46,859 nt of DNA from CAZGCA01 sp964524145 (GCA_964524145.1 CAZGCA010000049.1:1-46859); one strand, 5' to 3'; counted from the stretch's first letter, positions 1 to 9,322 are shown. Made by a program: numbers and translations. Notes: generated by a model from the sequence alone, not told the origin.

Positions 1-1886
1 GCATGCCACAGCTCTCCCGTATTCGTCTCATTGGTGTCGAAATCCTTGTGGAACAGCGCCGAGCAGAAAAACGACATGAAGGGTATATCGGTCCGCACGG
101 CACGCAGCGCGTCCTCGTAGCTCTCTTCGTTGGGCAGCACGATAAGCCCGCCCGCCAGCTCCTCCGGCTCCTGTGTCGTGACCGCGCGCTGCCTGTCAAC
201 CATGCTCTTGAGCGTGCCCGGCGTCTTCTCCTCCAACCATTTCCAGAACACCGCCGTGTCGTAGCCCGAACTCACCGAAGGCGGGCCGTCAAGCTGTTTT
301 TCGAACCGGGCTGCCGTCGCCGCAGTGTACATGTCGGTGATCGTGTCGAACACCTGGTCCGAACCCCACTCCGCCGAACCCTCGAGAAGCCATATGATCT
401 CGTCCCAATACGTAAGCGTTGACTGTGGGTTCGAGTTGTAGAACTGGATGACGTGGAAGCACTCGTGCGCGATGGTTTTCCAGAGCTGTTCCTGGCTGGG
501 CGTACGCGCGTTGAGGTGAACGCGACCGTAGTCGCTCACGGGCACCCAACCCCACAGCGTCGGTTTGACACGCTGGATGACGAACGTGAACTCATCGGGC
601 GGCAGCCGGAACCCCAGGCCCGCATACGCTTGATATGTCCTGCTAAACCCTTCCTGCAGCAGTTGGTCCATCGACGTGCCCTGAGGGTCGACGTCCCACG
701 GGTCCAGATGTACGATTCGCACCGACGGTACCGTCTTCGCCTTCCCGGATGTCTTTGGGACCTCTGCGAACGTCGTCACGTCAAGCGGTGCCGCCATCGC
801 CACGAGCTGATATGTGCCTCCGTGGAACGTCTCGAACTGTACGGTATTGGGTTCCGAACCGGGCGTGACCGGTTCGGGCGCATAGCGCGCCTCCATCAGC
901 GGCATCTCTCGGGGTGCGTCCGCGAGCGCTTCGCCAAGCCCGACCGCGCGAGTTACCACACCAACGTGCTCTGCCGTGAAACCCGCAGGGATATCGGCCG
1001 GGTCGTACGAGAACGTTACCGTGAGCGGTTCGGTCGACCGGAGCGGCGTGTCGAACCGGTATGCCGCGCCGAACAACTGGAACTGCGACACGTCCAGCGA
1101 CTCCGCCGCCGGTACAGTCAGCGACGGAATCTCGGTCAGTGTGAACTGTACCGATTCCGGCAGATAGTCGGCAGGTACGGCCACGCTGATGTCCGCGAGC
1201 GTGACTGCGCCACCCTCGGACCCGATCGCTTCGGAGACCTGGGGCAGCGTCTCAACCGTGACCGTCACCTCGTCGGCGGCCTGTGAGACGCCGTCCGAGA
1301 CCGTGACCGTCACCTCGTACTCGTCTTCAGACTCGAACATCCGCCACACGCTTGCCTGCCCCGCGTACTCAATACCGTCGCCGAAATCCCACGTGTACGT
1401 AAGAGCGTTGCCCGTGAACCCGGTCGCCTCCGCCGTCAGCACCACCTCGTGAGGCGCATCGCCCAGCGGCGGGTCCGCTGTCAACTCAACAGTCGGTTCG
1501 GCTGTCGGAGTAAGCGGATCCGTTCCGTCGCGCACCTCCTGACCGTCGCCCACACCGTCACCGTCTGTATCCGCAACGTCCGGGTCTGTTCCGAGGTTCG
1601 CCTCAGCCACGTCGCACAGACCATCGTCGTCTGCGTCTATCGAAAGACCCAAGGCCGCGTTGATGACGAGTTGGACGTCGACCGCGTCAACTTCCGAAGA
1701 GATGTCAATATCACAATCGTGCTCTACCGACAGACCCAGTGCGGCGTTGATGACAACCTGGACGTCCAACGCGTTCACTTCGCCTGAGACATTCACGTCG
1801 CCCGCGACAAGCACCCCTTCCGCGGTTGATGAAACGGACGACACAACACAAAAGGCAACAAACAAAACGAACCCTTTGGTCTTCAT
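1..1886 (-). CDS. Secreted zincin-like protein with dockerin-like repeats, 3' end missing
   Basis: The reading frame is open from ATG at 1886 to the left edge, so about 628 N-terminal residues are present and the C-terminus is lost. GGAGGG lies 5-8 bases before the start. Order: signal peptide (1-23), two dockerin-like repeats (about 28-83, each with NALDVQ/DAVDVQ then INAALGL), a thrombospondin-type-3-like acidic Ca-binding stretch (84-125), a PKD-like domain (about 130-212), a ZU5-like beta region (215-300), then a peptidase-like domain with HECFH at 474-478 and a likely third metal ligand Glu502 in LLEGSAEW. This is the gluzincin pattern HExxH plus a distal Glu. It is a close paralogue of the gene at 5965-8961, with the same order and a matching promoter. 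Exported zinc metallopeptidase is an inference; the substrate is unknown. Confidence 0.85.
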   Translation of the reverse strand, partial: MKTKGFVLFVAFCVVSSVSSTAEGVLVAGDVNVSGEVNALDVQVVINAALGLSVEHDCDIDISSEVDAVDVQLVINAALGLSIDADDDGLCDVAEANLGTDPDVADTDGDGVGDGQEVRDGTDPLTPTAEPTVELTADPPLGDAPHEVVLTAEATGFTGNALTYTWDFGDGIEYAGQASVWRMFESEDEYEVTVTVSDGVSQAADEVTVTVETLPQVSEAIGSEGGAVTLADISVAVPADYLPESVQFTLTEIPSLTVPAAESLDVSQFQLFGAAYRFDTPLRSTEPLTVTFSYDPADIPAGFTAEHVGVVTRAVGLGEALADAPREMPLMEARYAPEPVTPGSEPNTVQFETFHGGTYQLVAMAAPLDVTTFAEVPKTSGKAKTVPSVRIVHLDPWDVDPQGTSMDQLLQEGFSRTYQAYAGLGFRLPPDEFTFVIQRVKPTLWGWVPVSDYGRVHLNARTPSQEQLWKTIAHECFHVIQFYNSNPQSTLTYWDEIIWLLEGSAEWGSDQVFDTITDMYTAATAARFEKQLDGPPSVSSGYDTAVFWKWLEEKTPGTLKSMVDRQRAVTTQEPEELAGGLIVLPNEESYEDALRAVRTDIPFMSFFCSALFHKDFDTNETNTGELWH

Positions 1887-1928
1887 AACGAACCCTCCAA
1901 CTTACTCAACGCTCCATCGTTCCCCAAG

Positions 1929-1957
1929 AGGGTAAGGCACCCGACACTCTTTGTCAA
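1929..1957 (-). promoter_or_regulatory. Sigma70-like promoter of the first zincin-like gene
   Basis: On the minus strand TTGACA (1952-1957) is followed after exactly 17 bases by TACCCT (1929-1934), which puts transcription start near 1922 and gives a leader of about 36 bases. The bases around both boxes (CAACATTGACA and CTCTTG) recur at the same distance before the paralogue at 5965-8961. Confidence 0.65.
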
Positions 1958-2255
1958 TGTTGGGCTCTTCGGTCCACTTGGATGATTGCGTTGGACTGAT
2001 AAGATGGCGAATTGATCTGAAAAGCAGATCCGCGGTTTAGCAGACTGCTCCTTTTGGAGGATTTCCGCCGAGGTCCTTTACACTGCTCGCCTCAGGTTCA
2101 AGTTGCTCTAGAACGCACCTTTTCCAAGACATCATCACTTTCATTTCCAACTGCTCCAAGGATGCTGCAGTACGAGAGGCAATAACGTAGAAGGCGCAAG
2201 GCCGTCGCCTGATCGAAAACGCTCGAGGGTGTAAACCAACTGCGGGCCAGTAGCC

Positions 2256-2309
2256 TATCCGGATCCGGATAATTGCGTACGCATAACCCGTCCGAAATCC
2301 CCCGATTTC
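2256..2309. repeat. Cluster of three short palindromes
   Basis: A perfect 16-base palindrome (2256-2271, TATCCGGA and its mirror) is followed two bases later by a perfect 10-base palindrome (2274-2283, TGCGTACGCA) and then by a hairpin (GAAATC 2294-2299, loop CCCC, GATTTC 2304-2309). There is no gene across them. They could be operators or an extragenic palindromic unit. Confidence 0.5.
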
Positions 2310-2546
2310 CGGATCGTTTTGGCACTTACCCTGCACTTACGAAATGGCTGGCGTGTCGCTGTAGATGTGTAATGGCCTATGCTACAGTACTTTGCGGACA
2401 GCTCCTAAGGAGCAACACGCGCACATACGGATTCTTGTTCCTCGTTAACCTACCAGGATCCCGTCGAATGGGGCCGATCACATCGTTGCGCTCGTTGCGT
2501 GCTCCAACTCCCAGCGTTTTCAGGAGGCGCTGGGCAACGTCACGCC

Positions 2547-2564
2547 CGATGATGTATACTCTGG
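2547..2564 (+). repeat. Partial copy of the GATGATGTATACTC motif
   Basis: CGATGATGTATACTCTGG matches the core of the 44-base repeats at 9126-9169 and 10789-10832. It contains TATACT, a good -10 box, but no clear -35. It also opens a 15-codon frame (2549-2596). It lies about 140 bases before the GH172 gene. Confidence 0.45.
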
Positions 2565-2698
2565 CAAACAGGCCGGGACGCCGAGCGCCACGTTGACATC
2601 GCTGGTGATTGATGCGAAGGATTGTCCTGCAGACTGAGCGTATGAATGTTGAGAAACACTATCGAAGCGTCTGAAGCTGTTTCGCCAAGGAGAGCGCC

Positions 2699-4777
2699 AT
2701 GAGATATCTGACGATTCTGGTTGTTTGCATAGGACTTTGCTCGATAGCGTTCGGGGCAACAGTAACGACAGGCAGCCTGATTGACGAAATGATCGATGTG
2801 CACCGGCTCACCTACTTCCCGAACCCGGCGTTCAAGACTATTCAATTCTCTTCGTATGACCGCCGAAGCACAGTCCCCGGAGGCAAAGGATGGTTCAGCA
2901 ATTCGGACGGATTCGGAAAGGAACCCGAACCCAATTTCGAAACTGTGCTCAAGGTCCCCGGGAAGGATGAGCCCGGCGAATACCTCATGTGCGACGTTGA
3001 GGGGCCCGGTGCCATCGTCCGTCTGTGGACGGCTCGGATCTCCGGGACGATACGGATGTATCTCGACGGTCTCGAGACGCCGACATACGACGGGCCAGCC
3101 GAGGAGTTCTTTCTGTATCCATACGATCCGTATCTCGAAGGGACGGGAGTGACGCGTGAGACGCTGACAGGCACGTTCTACCAACGTAATGCCTCGTACG
3201 CACCTGTTCCGTTCGCCCGGAGATGCCGCATCGTGTGGACGGGAAACCATCGAGAAACGCATTTCTACGAGATTCAACTACGCAAGTATGGCGAAGGCTC
3301 GGATGTGGCGACGTTCTCTCCGGAGGACGTGGCAGCCAACGCAGACCGCATCCGCCGGGTCGCATCCACTCTCGCCAATGTGGACGAGAACTGGGAGTAT
3401 CGCTCCAAAAAGGAGGCGGTGGAGATTTCGGCAACTATCGAGCCTGACGATGTTGTGGACGGGCTGAAACTCGATGGTCCAGGCGCTCTGGAACGGTTGG
3501 TCTTGAAAGTCGAAGCACCGGACGTTGACCTTGCTCTGCGACAGACGGTAGTCCACATACTGTTCGACGGCTCTCCATGGGGACAGGTTCAGTCTCCGAT
3601 AGGCGATCTTTTCGGCGCGGGTCCCGGTGTCAATCCGTACAGTTCCGTCCCGTTCACCGTGGCCCCGGACGGCGCAATGACTTGCCGCTACGTCATGCCG
3701 TACAAGGAGTCGGTTCGCATTCTCTTTGAGAACCATGGCGACCAGGAGGTGTCTGTGACAGGCTCTGCCCTTCCTCTGGACTACACGTGGGCAGATGACC
3801 GTTCGATGCATTTTCGGGCCCGATGGCGTGTCGATCACGACCTTGTAGCGTCAAACGCGCAGAGGATGGGCGTCCAGGATCTGCCGTTTCTCCTCGGGCG
3901 TGGCAAAGGCGTGTATGTCGGGACCGCCGTCATGCTCCTCAACCCGAACACCATCCCGACGTCGTGGGGGAACTGGTGGGGCGAAGGAGACGAAAAGATC
4001 TTCGTGGACGACGACGTTCTGCCATCGATCTTCGGTACCGGTTCAGAAGACTACTTCAACTATGCATGGTCGGCGAACGATATCTTTGTCTTCCCGTACT
4101 GTGGTCAGCCGCGGAATGATGGGCCGGCCAACCGCAGGTTCGTCGTCAACTACCGCTGGCATATGCTCGACGCTCTTCCTTTCACGCACAGCCTTTCCTT
4201 CTACATGGAACTGTTCAGTCATGAGCGTACTGAAGGATTCTCCTATGGCCGCATAGGCTATCACTATGCAAGGCCCGGTTTGATGGACGATCACATACCC
4301 CTGACTGACGAGGACCTCCGCCACCCGCAACTTCCGGCCGCTTGGGAGCCGGCCGCTCGGTTCGGCGCAGGCAAGTTCGAGTTCCATGCGTGCGAGGAAC
4401 TAGCCGATTCTACGGCTCAAACAAGGTTCATGGAGGGCGGGCTGTGGCAAGGAGGCCGGGTGCTGGTCTGGACTCCGGAGAACGCCGGGAACAAGCTGAA
4501 GCTGGCAGTCACCGCAAAGGAGACCGGCGATCACACGCTTATGTTGGCATGCATGCTCTGTACCGAAGCCGGCGCATTCCGCGCCACTGTCGATGGAGAC
4601 GATATCGAGTTCAATGGCAAAGACTCCGTCGATCTTCTCGCCCCGTATCATGTTCAATCGCGCGTTCTCGGCGCACAGCTCAAACAACTGCAAGCGGGAA
4701 CACACGACCTGACCTTGACCGCTCTCAAGGCCGGCCAGCCCATCGGTCTCGATTTCCTCGGCTTGCGCAAGAACTGA
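2699..4777 (+). CDS. Secreted GH172 (DUF2961) glycoside hydrolase
   Basis: 692 residues. A signal peptide (1-19, ending AFGA) indicates export. AAGGAG lies just before the ATG. The N-terminal part (about 20-380) matches the DUF2961 beta-jelly-roll family, now GH172, whose characterised members cleave or rearrange difructose dianhydride or arabinofuranosyl linkages. The conserved NWWGEGDE and FGTGSEDYF segments are present: Glu429 and Glu450 lie 21 residues apart, the same spacing I recall for the catalytic pair of the founding enzyme. A C-terminal beta-sandwich (about 550-690), possibly carbohydrate binding, completes the protein. No operon partner is obvious; the next gene starts 133 bases on. 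Family assignment is strong; the exact sugar is not known. Confidence 0.9.
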   Translation: MRYLTILVVCIGLCSIAFGATVTTGSLIDEMIDVHRLTYFPNPAFKTIQFSSYDRRSTVPGGKGWFSNSDGFGKEPEPNFETVLKVPGKDEPGEYLMCDVEGPGAIVRLWTARISGTIRMYLDGLETPTYDGPAEEFFLYPYDPYLEGTGVTRETLTGTFYQRNASYAPVPFARRCRIVWTGNHRETHFYEIQLRKYGEGSDVATFSPEDVAANADRIRRVASTLANVDENWEYRSKKEAVEISATIEPDDVVDGLKLDGPGALERLVLKVEAPDVDLALRQTVVHILFDGSPWGQVQSPIGDLFGAGPGVNPYSSVPFTVAPDGAMTCRYVMPYKESVRILFENHGDQEVSVTGSALPLDYTWADDRSMHFRARWRVDHDLVASNAQRMGVQDLPFLLGRGKGVYVGTAVMLLNPNTIPTSWGNWWGEGDEKIFVDDDVLPSIFGTGSEDYFNYAWSANDIFVFPYCGQPRNDGPANRRFVVNYRWHMLDALPFTHSLSFYMELFSHERTEGFSYGRIGYHYARPGLMDDHIPLTDEDLRHPQLPAAWEPAARFGAGKFEFHACEELADSTAQTRFMEGGLWQGGRVLVWTPENAGNKLKLAVTAKETGDHTLMLACMLCTEAGAFRATVDGDDIEFNGKDSVDLLAPYHVQSRVLGAQLKQLQAGTHDLTLTALKAGQPIGLDFLGLRKN

Positions 4778-4839
4778 ACCGAAACGCGGGAGTCGGTGCG
4801 GGTCGCGCGCAGTCTGCTGGATAATGCCGGCGAATCAGG

Positions 4840-4845
4840 TATAAT
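4840..4845 (+). promoter_or_regulatory. Probable -10 box of the MORN-repeat gene
   Basis: TATAAT stands 65 bases before the ATG at 4911. No good -35 hexamer is visible 16-18 bases upstream, so only the -10 is called. Confidence 0.4.
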
Positions 4846-4910
4846 CCGTAGTGATTCTTGTGGGTGAACGAATGTGACCGGACAACCAAGACTGGTAAGG
4901 AGGAAGTATC

Positions 4911-5930
4911 ATGCGATCTCCCCTGCTGATCGGTCTCGTGATCTTGACAGCCGTGGCGGGCTCAAAGCCCGATGACAAACTGATTGGTTCTGCAGGTCCG
5001 TCGGACGCGGAAGTCGGTTTCGCCGTGTGTTCCCAGGATGTAACGATCTGCCCGGTTCAGATTGTACAAGTTGACACCTCCGAAAACGAGTATGTGAATG
5101 ACGAGACGAAGAGAGACGGTCTCCATGTCACGTGGTACGAGACAGGTGAGAAATGGAGCGAAGGACATTACATCGATGGCCAACTGGAGGGTGTGTTCAC
5201 GAACTGGCACAAGAACGGGAAGATGATGAATCAGTGCGAGTACGAGCGGGGGAAGAGGCATGGCAGGTGGGTTGCCTACGATTTCAACGGGGCGAAGAAG
5301 GAAGAAGGATTCTACGTGCATGGGAGCAAGAGCGGCTTGTGGAGCGCCTGGGACAAGAACGGTCACAAGAGAAGCGCCGTTGAATGGAAGGATGGCGAGC
5401 GAAGCGGGGAGGCTACGTATTGGTACGAGGGCGGAAAGGTTTTCAAGACCGGCTATCATCGGCAGGGAAAGGAAAGCGGTTCATGGACCACCTGGGGCAC
5501 TGACGGAGCCAAGATGTCAGAATGTGTGTGGAGAGAGGGGAGACTTCACGGGCAGGCGGCAAACTGGTGGAAGAACGGAAGCAAGAGGGACGAAGGAGCA
5601 TACAAGAACGGCAAGAAACATGGAACATGGATAAGCTGGGATCAAACCGGCATCATGCGGGTCGTGCAAGACTACCGGGAGGGCAACCTGCACGGGAGAA
5701 GAACGACGTGGAAGGGCAATGGGGCGAGATGGCGAGCGTTTGAGTACAGGGAGAACCAACTACACGGGGAATTCTCGGACTGGCACGAAAACGGCGAGAT
5801 CAAGGCTGAGGGGCAGTATAGAGAAGGATACCGTGATGGGAAGTGGCGGGAGTGGGACGCCGAGGGCAGACTCACAGGTGAGTATGAATACCAGCTGGGC
5901 GACCCGGTTACCGGCAACAAAGCGAGTTAA
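4911..5930 (+). CDS. Secreted MORN-variant (YwqK-like) repeat protein
   Basis: 339 residues, ATG preceded by AAGGAGG. A short hydrophobic N-terminus (1-17) looks like a signal peptide. From about residue 65 to 330 there are roughly 11 tandem repeats of about 23 residues with the pattern W-x-NG-x-K-x-x-G-x-Y-x-x-G-K-x-H-G-x-W, the MORN_2-type repeat found in YwqK-family proteins. YwqK proteins are annotated as antitoxin-like in some genomes, but the repeat is mainly a beta-meander scaffold and no toxin partner is adjacent. Its stop lies 34 bases from the stop of the convergent gene. The role is unknown; a surface or periplasmic structural or binding protein is plausible. Confidence 0.85.
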   Translation: MRSPLLIGLVILTAVAGSKPDDKLIGSAGPSDAEVGFAVCSQDVTICPVQIVQVDTSENEYVNDETKRDGLHVTWYETGEKWSEGHYIDGQLEGVFTNWHKNGKMMNQCEYERGKRHGRWVAYDFNGAKKEEGFYVHGSKSGLWSAWDKNGHKRSAVEWKDGERSGEATYWYEGGKVFKTGYHRQGKESGSWTTWGTDGAKMSECVWREGRLHGQAANWWKNGSKRDEGAYKNGKKHGTWISWDQTGIMRVVQDYREGNLHGRRTTWKGNGARWRAFEYRENQLHGEFSDWHENGEIKAEGQYREGYRDGKWREWDAEGRLTGEYEYQLGDPVTGNKAS

Positions 5931-5964
5931 GCAGCACTGCTCACGCAGTTGGTAAGCAAGCGAG

Positions 5965-8961
5965 CTACGGGTTCCCTGATGGACACTGCTCGGTGTAGTC
6001 GCAGTAGTTGGCGCCGTCCTGGAAGTAGCAGCTCCCCACGCTTACGTTGACCCTGTTGTTCGAGAACCCGCTGCAGTCTATATCGGCCGATACAGGGCCG
6101 AGCGTGCCGCCGGTCGCGTACGACAGAGCAATGTCCCACCCGCTCATAGTCGTGTTCTGCACGACCACGTTCATGTAATTATCCGTGTTGGGCGTGAGCG
6201 TGAGCACACCCGAGTAGTTGCTGGCTTGGCCCGGCCCCGTCCAGTTGCAGTTGAACAAGTACAGGCTGTTAGATCCCGGATACCACGGTTCGAACGACAG
6301 GCCGTCACACTGGGCCTTTACCTCCAAGTTCATGTTGCAGCAGATGAGATCGTCTATATTCCCGGCAAGTATGGCAAGATATGGGCTCCGTTCGATCACT
6401 GTCAGGTTTCGGAGTGTTACGCGACCCTGCGCCCAGATACAAGCGCCTGCGCCCGACATGTCGATGATTGTCTGACCAGGTCCCGCACCCACCAACGTCT
6501 GATCGGAAAGACCGAGACTGGCGTAGTTGTCCCAGCACCGCGGCCATGTCTGGACCGCTGGAGTGTAGGTCCCCGCCGCTAGCCGTATAGTGCTCGAACC
6601 TGCGTGGACCGCTGCGACCAACTCAGCGGTCGTGCTCACATCCGTGACATTGGCGGGCAAGGCGCCGCACGGGTCCTCGACCCAGACTTCCACGTCCACA
6701 TTGATTGGTGTGTCGTTCGGGTCTTGCTTCCACTGCGGGTCGACCACCATAACAACCGCGCGGTGATCTCGATAGAACGGGACGGTTACCTCGTGCTCCT
6801 TCTGCGAAAAGTCCTCGGCTTTTTGGGCTGCGACCGTCTCGCCGTCTTTGCTCGAGATCACAATGGCGTCCAAGGGCTTATCAGACAAGGTCAGCGGGAA
6901 CTTGACATGGAGGAACCCGTGCGGCCCTTCGGTCTCGGACCTAAAGCTGTGTGCGGCAACCGTGAGATGCTGTTTCAGTGAGAATCTGACAGTCTTCGGG
7001 TTGTCTTTTCCGTCACCGGGCGCACCTTGCGAGAAAGTGATTTTGTCGTCGAGCGATGCGGGCAACTGGTTTGCAGGACCAAGGTAGTCGGCGTGCCACA
7101 GATCCTTTGTCTTCGTTTCGTCGGTGTCAAAGTCCTTGAAATACAACGCCGCGCTCGCGAAGTCCAGAAACTCGACAGCCGGGAATTGCGCCAGGAATAC
7201 CTCCTGCCAGCTCACTGCCGTGGACGTCTCGATGAGCATGTTCCCGAGGGGCACATTCGTCCGGCCGCGATGATCCCAGATCATGCTCGCGATAGTGCCG
7301 GGCTGTTTCGATTCGACCCATTTCCAGAACGCCACGGTTCGGTACTCAGTGTCGCCGTCGTATCTGTCAAAGTTGAGCGGGATGCTGAACCGGTTCGGTT
7401 TGGGGCCGTAGTACGATTCAACTACGTTATCGTACGTTTCATCTCCGCCCCAGTCAGGTGTTCCTTCGATGAACCACGCATCCGGCTTGAAGTGTTGGCT
7501 TGTAGACGCCGTATTTGAGTTGTAGAAGTGGATAGTGTGGAAGTACTCATGAGCGAATGTGGTCTTGACCGTGTCGGCGTTCTTCAGCGAGTAGCTCAGA
7601 TAGACTGTCCAGGGATCGCCCGTATAGACCTGGCCCAGGTTTGTCCCGATGTTGCCCACGATCACTTTGACGGTACCCGGCACAATGGGCAGTCCCTTCT
7701 GGCCGTCGTACATGGTAAACGATCGGGACATCGAGTCGTAAAGCGCCGCTTTATATGCCGTTTTTCCGAGCGTCGGTGCCACCTGCCACTCTATCTTGAA
7801 TGTCGCCGAGCTTTTCGCCTTACTGGACGGTACCACGACATCTTCCACGTCCAACGGTTCCGCCATGGCGACAAGCTGGAACGTTCCTCTATGAACCACC
7901 TCGAACGACACGGTGTCTGTTCCGGGATCAGGGGACGCCGGTAGAGGAATGTAGCTGACGATAGGCGCAATGTCCGGAGCTGTGTCACTGTCAGGGTCTG
8001 GTTGGGGCACGCCAATCAATCGGATCATCATGCCGAGGTTGTCCTCAGCAAATCCGTTGGGGATATCGGCCGGATTGTAGGAAATGGTGACCGTCATTGG
8101 CAAAGACGATTTGAGCGGTGTCTCGAGACGATATGCCTGCCCGATGGGGACAAACTGTGACTCGTCAAGATCCCGTGCCGCGGTTGGGGCCATCGACGGT
8201 AACTCCGTAAGGCTGAACGGTACCGATTGGGGTGCAAGACCCGGGTCGACGGTCAACGTGCAGCCGCCGATTTCTACGGTCCCTCCCTCCGTTCCGATCT
8301 CGGCCGATTCCTGCGGCAGCGGGCCGACCGTCACATCAGCGGACGCCTCGCCGCTCAGATCGCCGTCGGAGACCGTCACCGTAACGGTGTAGGTGTCCTC
8401 TGTCTCGTAGGCATGCAGCACCCGCGTCTCTTCCGAATCCGATGTCCCATCCCCGAAATCCCAGTCGTAGCTTAGCGGACTGCCTTCCGGATCCGTAGCA
8501 ACAGCTTCGAGCAGCACCTGGTGCGGTGCCGTGCCGGTGGGAAGATCGACTATCAGCTCGACCTGGGGCGGATCGTTGACCATAACCCCGGGATCGGTGC
8601 CGTCCAACACCTCCTGCCCGTCGCCCACACCGTCGTCGTCTGTATCGAAGTCGTCTGGGTCCGTGTTGAGGTTAGATTCTGCGGCATCGGATAGCCCGTC
8701 GCTGTCCGCGTCTATCGAAAGACCGAGCGCCGCGTTGATGACGAGTTGAACGTCGACCGCGTTCACTTCCGAAGAGATATCAATGTCACAATCGTACTGG
8801 ACCGTAAGACCCAGTGCCGCGTTGATCACGAGCTGCACGTCCAGGGCGTTCACTTCGCCCGAAGCGTTCACATCTCCTGCAACAAGCGCACCTGATTCGG
8901 TCAAAGAAATGGTCGAGAGAAAGCAAAAGGTCAGCACCATAAGAAACGATCTCGTCTTCAT
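5965..8961 (-). CDS. Secreted zincin-like protein with dockerin-like repeats and beta-helix tail
   Basis: 998 residues from ATG 8961 (GGAGG eight bases upstream; an in-frame ATG at 9057 precedes the promoter and is rejected). Order: signal peptide (1-26), two dockerin-like repeats (about 28-84), acidic thrombospondin-3-like Ca-binding segment (85-123), PKD-like domain (133-212), ZU5-like region (220-300), peptidase-like domain with HEYFH (471-475) and candidate third ligand Glu499 in IEGTPDW, and a C-terminal right-handed beta-helix-like region (about 770-998) with phrases such as TIRLAAGTYTP and TLRNLTV. It parallels the gene at 1-1886. Likely an exported metal-dependent peptidase or a carbohydrate/protein-binding relative. 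Peptidase activity is inferred from the HExxH motif only. Confidence 0.88.
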   Translation of the reverse strand: MKTRSFLMVLTFCFLSTISLTESGALVAGDVNASGEVNALDVQLVINAALGLTVQYDCDIDISSEVNAVDVQLVINAALGLSIDADSDGLSDAAESNLNTDPDDFDTDDDGVGDGQEVLDGTDPGVMVNDPPQVELIVDLPTGTAPHQVLLEAVATDPEGSPLSYDWDFGDGTSDSEETRVLHAYETEDTYTVTVTVSDGDLSGEASADVTVGPLPQESAEIGTEGGTVEIGGCTLTVDPGLAPQSVPFSLTELPSMAPTAARDLDESQFVPIGQAYRLETPLKSSLPMTVTISYNPADIPNGFAEDNLGMMIRLIGVPQPDPDSDTAPDIAPIVSYIPLPASPDPGTDTVSFEVVHRGTFQLVAMAEPLDVEDVVVPSSKAKSSATFKIEWQVAPTLGKTAYKAALYDSMSRSFTMYDGQKGLPIVPGTVKVIVGNIGTNLGQVYTGDPWTVYLSYSLKNADTVKTTFAHEYFHTIHFYNSNTASTSQHFKPDAWFIEGTPDWGGDETYDNVVESYYGPKPNRFSIPLNFDRYDGDTEYRTVAFWKWVESKQPGTIASMIWDHRGRTNVPLGNMLIETSTAVSWQEVFLAQFPAVEFLDFASAALYFKDFDTDETKTKDLWHADYLGPANQLPASLDDKITFSQGAPGDGKDNPKTVRFSLKQHLTVAAHSFRSETEGPHGFLHVKFPLTLSDKPLDAIVISSKDGETVAAQKAEDFSQKEHEVTVPFYRDHRAVVMVVDPQWKQDPNDTPINVDVEVWVEDPCGALPANVTDVSTTAELVAAVHAGSSTIRLAAGTYTPAVQTWPRCWDNYASLGLSDQTLVGAGPGQTIIDMSGAGACIWAQGRVTLRNLTVIERSPYLAILAGNIDDLICCNMNLEVKAQCDGLSFEPWYPGSNSLYLFNCNWTGPGQASNYSGVLTLTPNTDNYMNVVVQNTTMSGWDIALSYATGGTLGPVSADIDCSGFSNNRVNVSVGSCYFQDGANYCDYTEQCPSGNP

Positions 8962-9004
8962 GAGGAAATCCTCCAAGTCACTTATCCACTCGGCACTCTG
9001 CAAG

Positions 9005-9033
9005 AGAGTAAACGATACTACTGTGGTTGTCAA
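9005..9033 (-). promoter_or_regulatory. Sigma70-like promoter of the second zincin-like gene
   Basis: On the minus strand TTGACA (9028-9033), a 17-base spacer and TACTCT (9005-9010) place transcription start near 8998, about 37 bases before the ATG at 8961. Flanks CAACA before -35 and CTTG after -10 equal those of the paralogue's promoter at 1929-1957. Confidence 0.65.
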
Positions 9034-9125
9034 TGTTGTGCCGTCCGACCAGTTCACTGTCTTTCCTGCACCGATACAATCTCATGATTTGATGTTTCTC
9101 GTCAGATAGCGATGGGTAACACCAC

Positions 9126-9169
9126 CCTTGATGATGTATGCCCTGGGAGATGGACGCCGGTTCAGAAGG
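9126..9169 (+). repeat. 44-base upstream repeat, copy A
   Basis: 36 of 44 positions match copy B at 10789-10832, and all eight differences are transitions. It begins CCTTGATGATGTAT and ends CGGTTCAGAAGG. It precedes the methyltransferase-TPR gene as copy B precedes the FMN reductase gene. Confidence 0.6.
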
Positions 9170-9322
9170 ACTCGAAACGAAATCGGACCTGGGAATGATT
9201 GCACGAATCATTGGGGGAGCTAGATTGGTCCTTGATACGGACAGAGTTGAGGCTTACAATACGGCATATGGGAATTCTCGGGTCAGGATGATGTCGCAGG
9301 CAGTTTGGTGGGAGAAGTAGGC

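Larger units (their letters stand above)
1887..2698. other. 812-base intergenic region between divergent genes
   Basis: I see no convincing gene here. The open frames on either strand lack a ribosome site and recognisable domains. It holds the minus-strand promoter at 1929-1957, a cluster of short palindromes at 2256-2309, and one copy of a motif (2547-2564) that also occurs before two other genes near 9.1 and 10.8 kb. Confidence 0.6.
8962..9322. other. Intergenic region between divergent genes
   Basis: 361 bases without a convincing gene. It contains the minus-strand promoter at 9005-9033 and one 44-base repeat (9126-9169). A 60-codon frame (9138-9320) and a 30-codon frame starting inside the repeat (9131-9223) are present but have no ribosome site or recognisable domain. 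Confidence 0.5.

Noticed and set aside
453..1286. Plus-strand open frame of 277 codons
   Set aside because: It lies antisense to the zincin-like gene, is rich in Arg and has no domain; a shadow of the real frame.
2037..2336. Minus-strand frame of 99 codons in the intergenic region
   Set aside because: No ribosome site, no recognised domain and overlap with the palindrome cluster.
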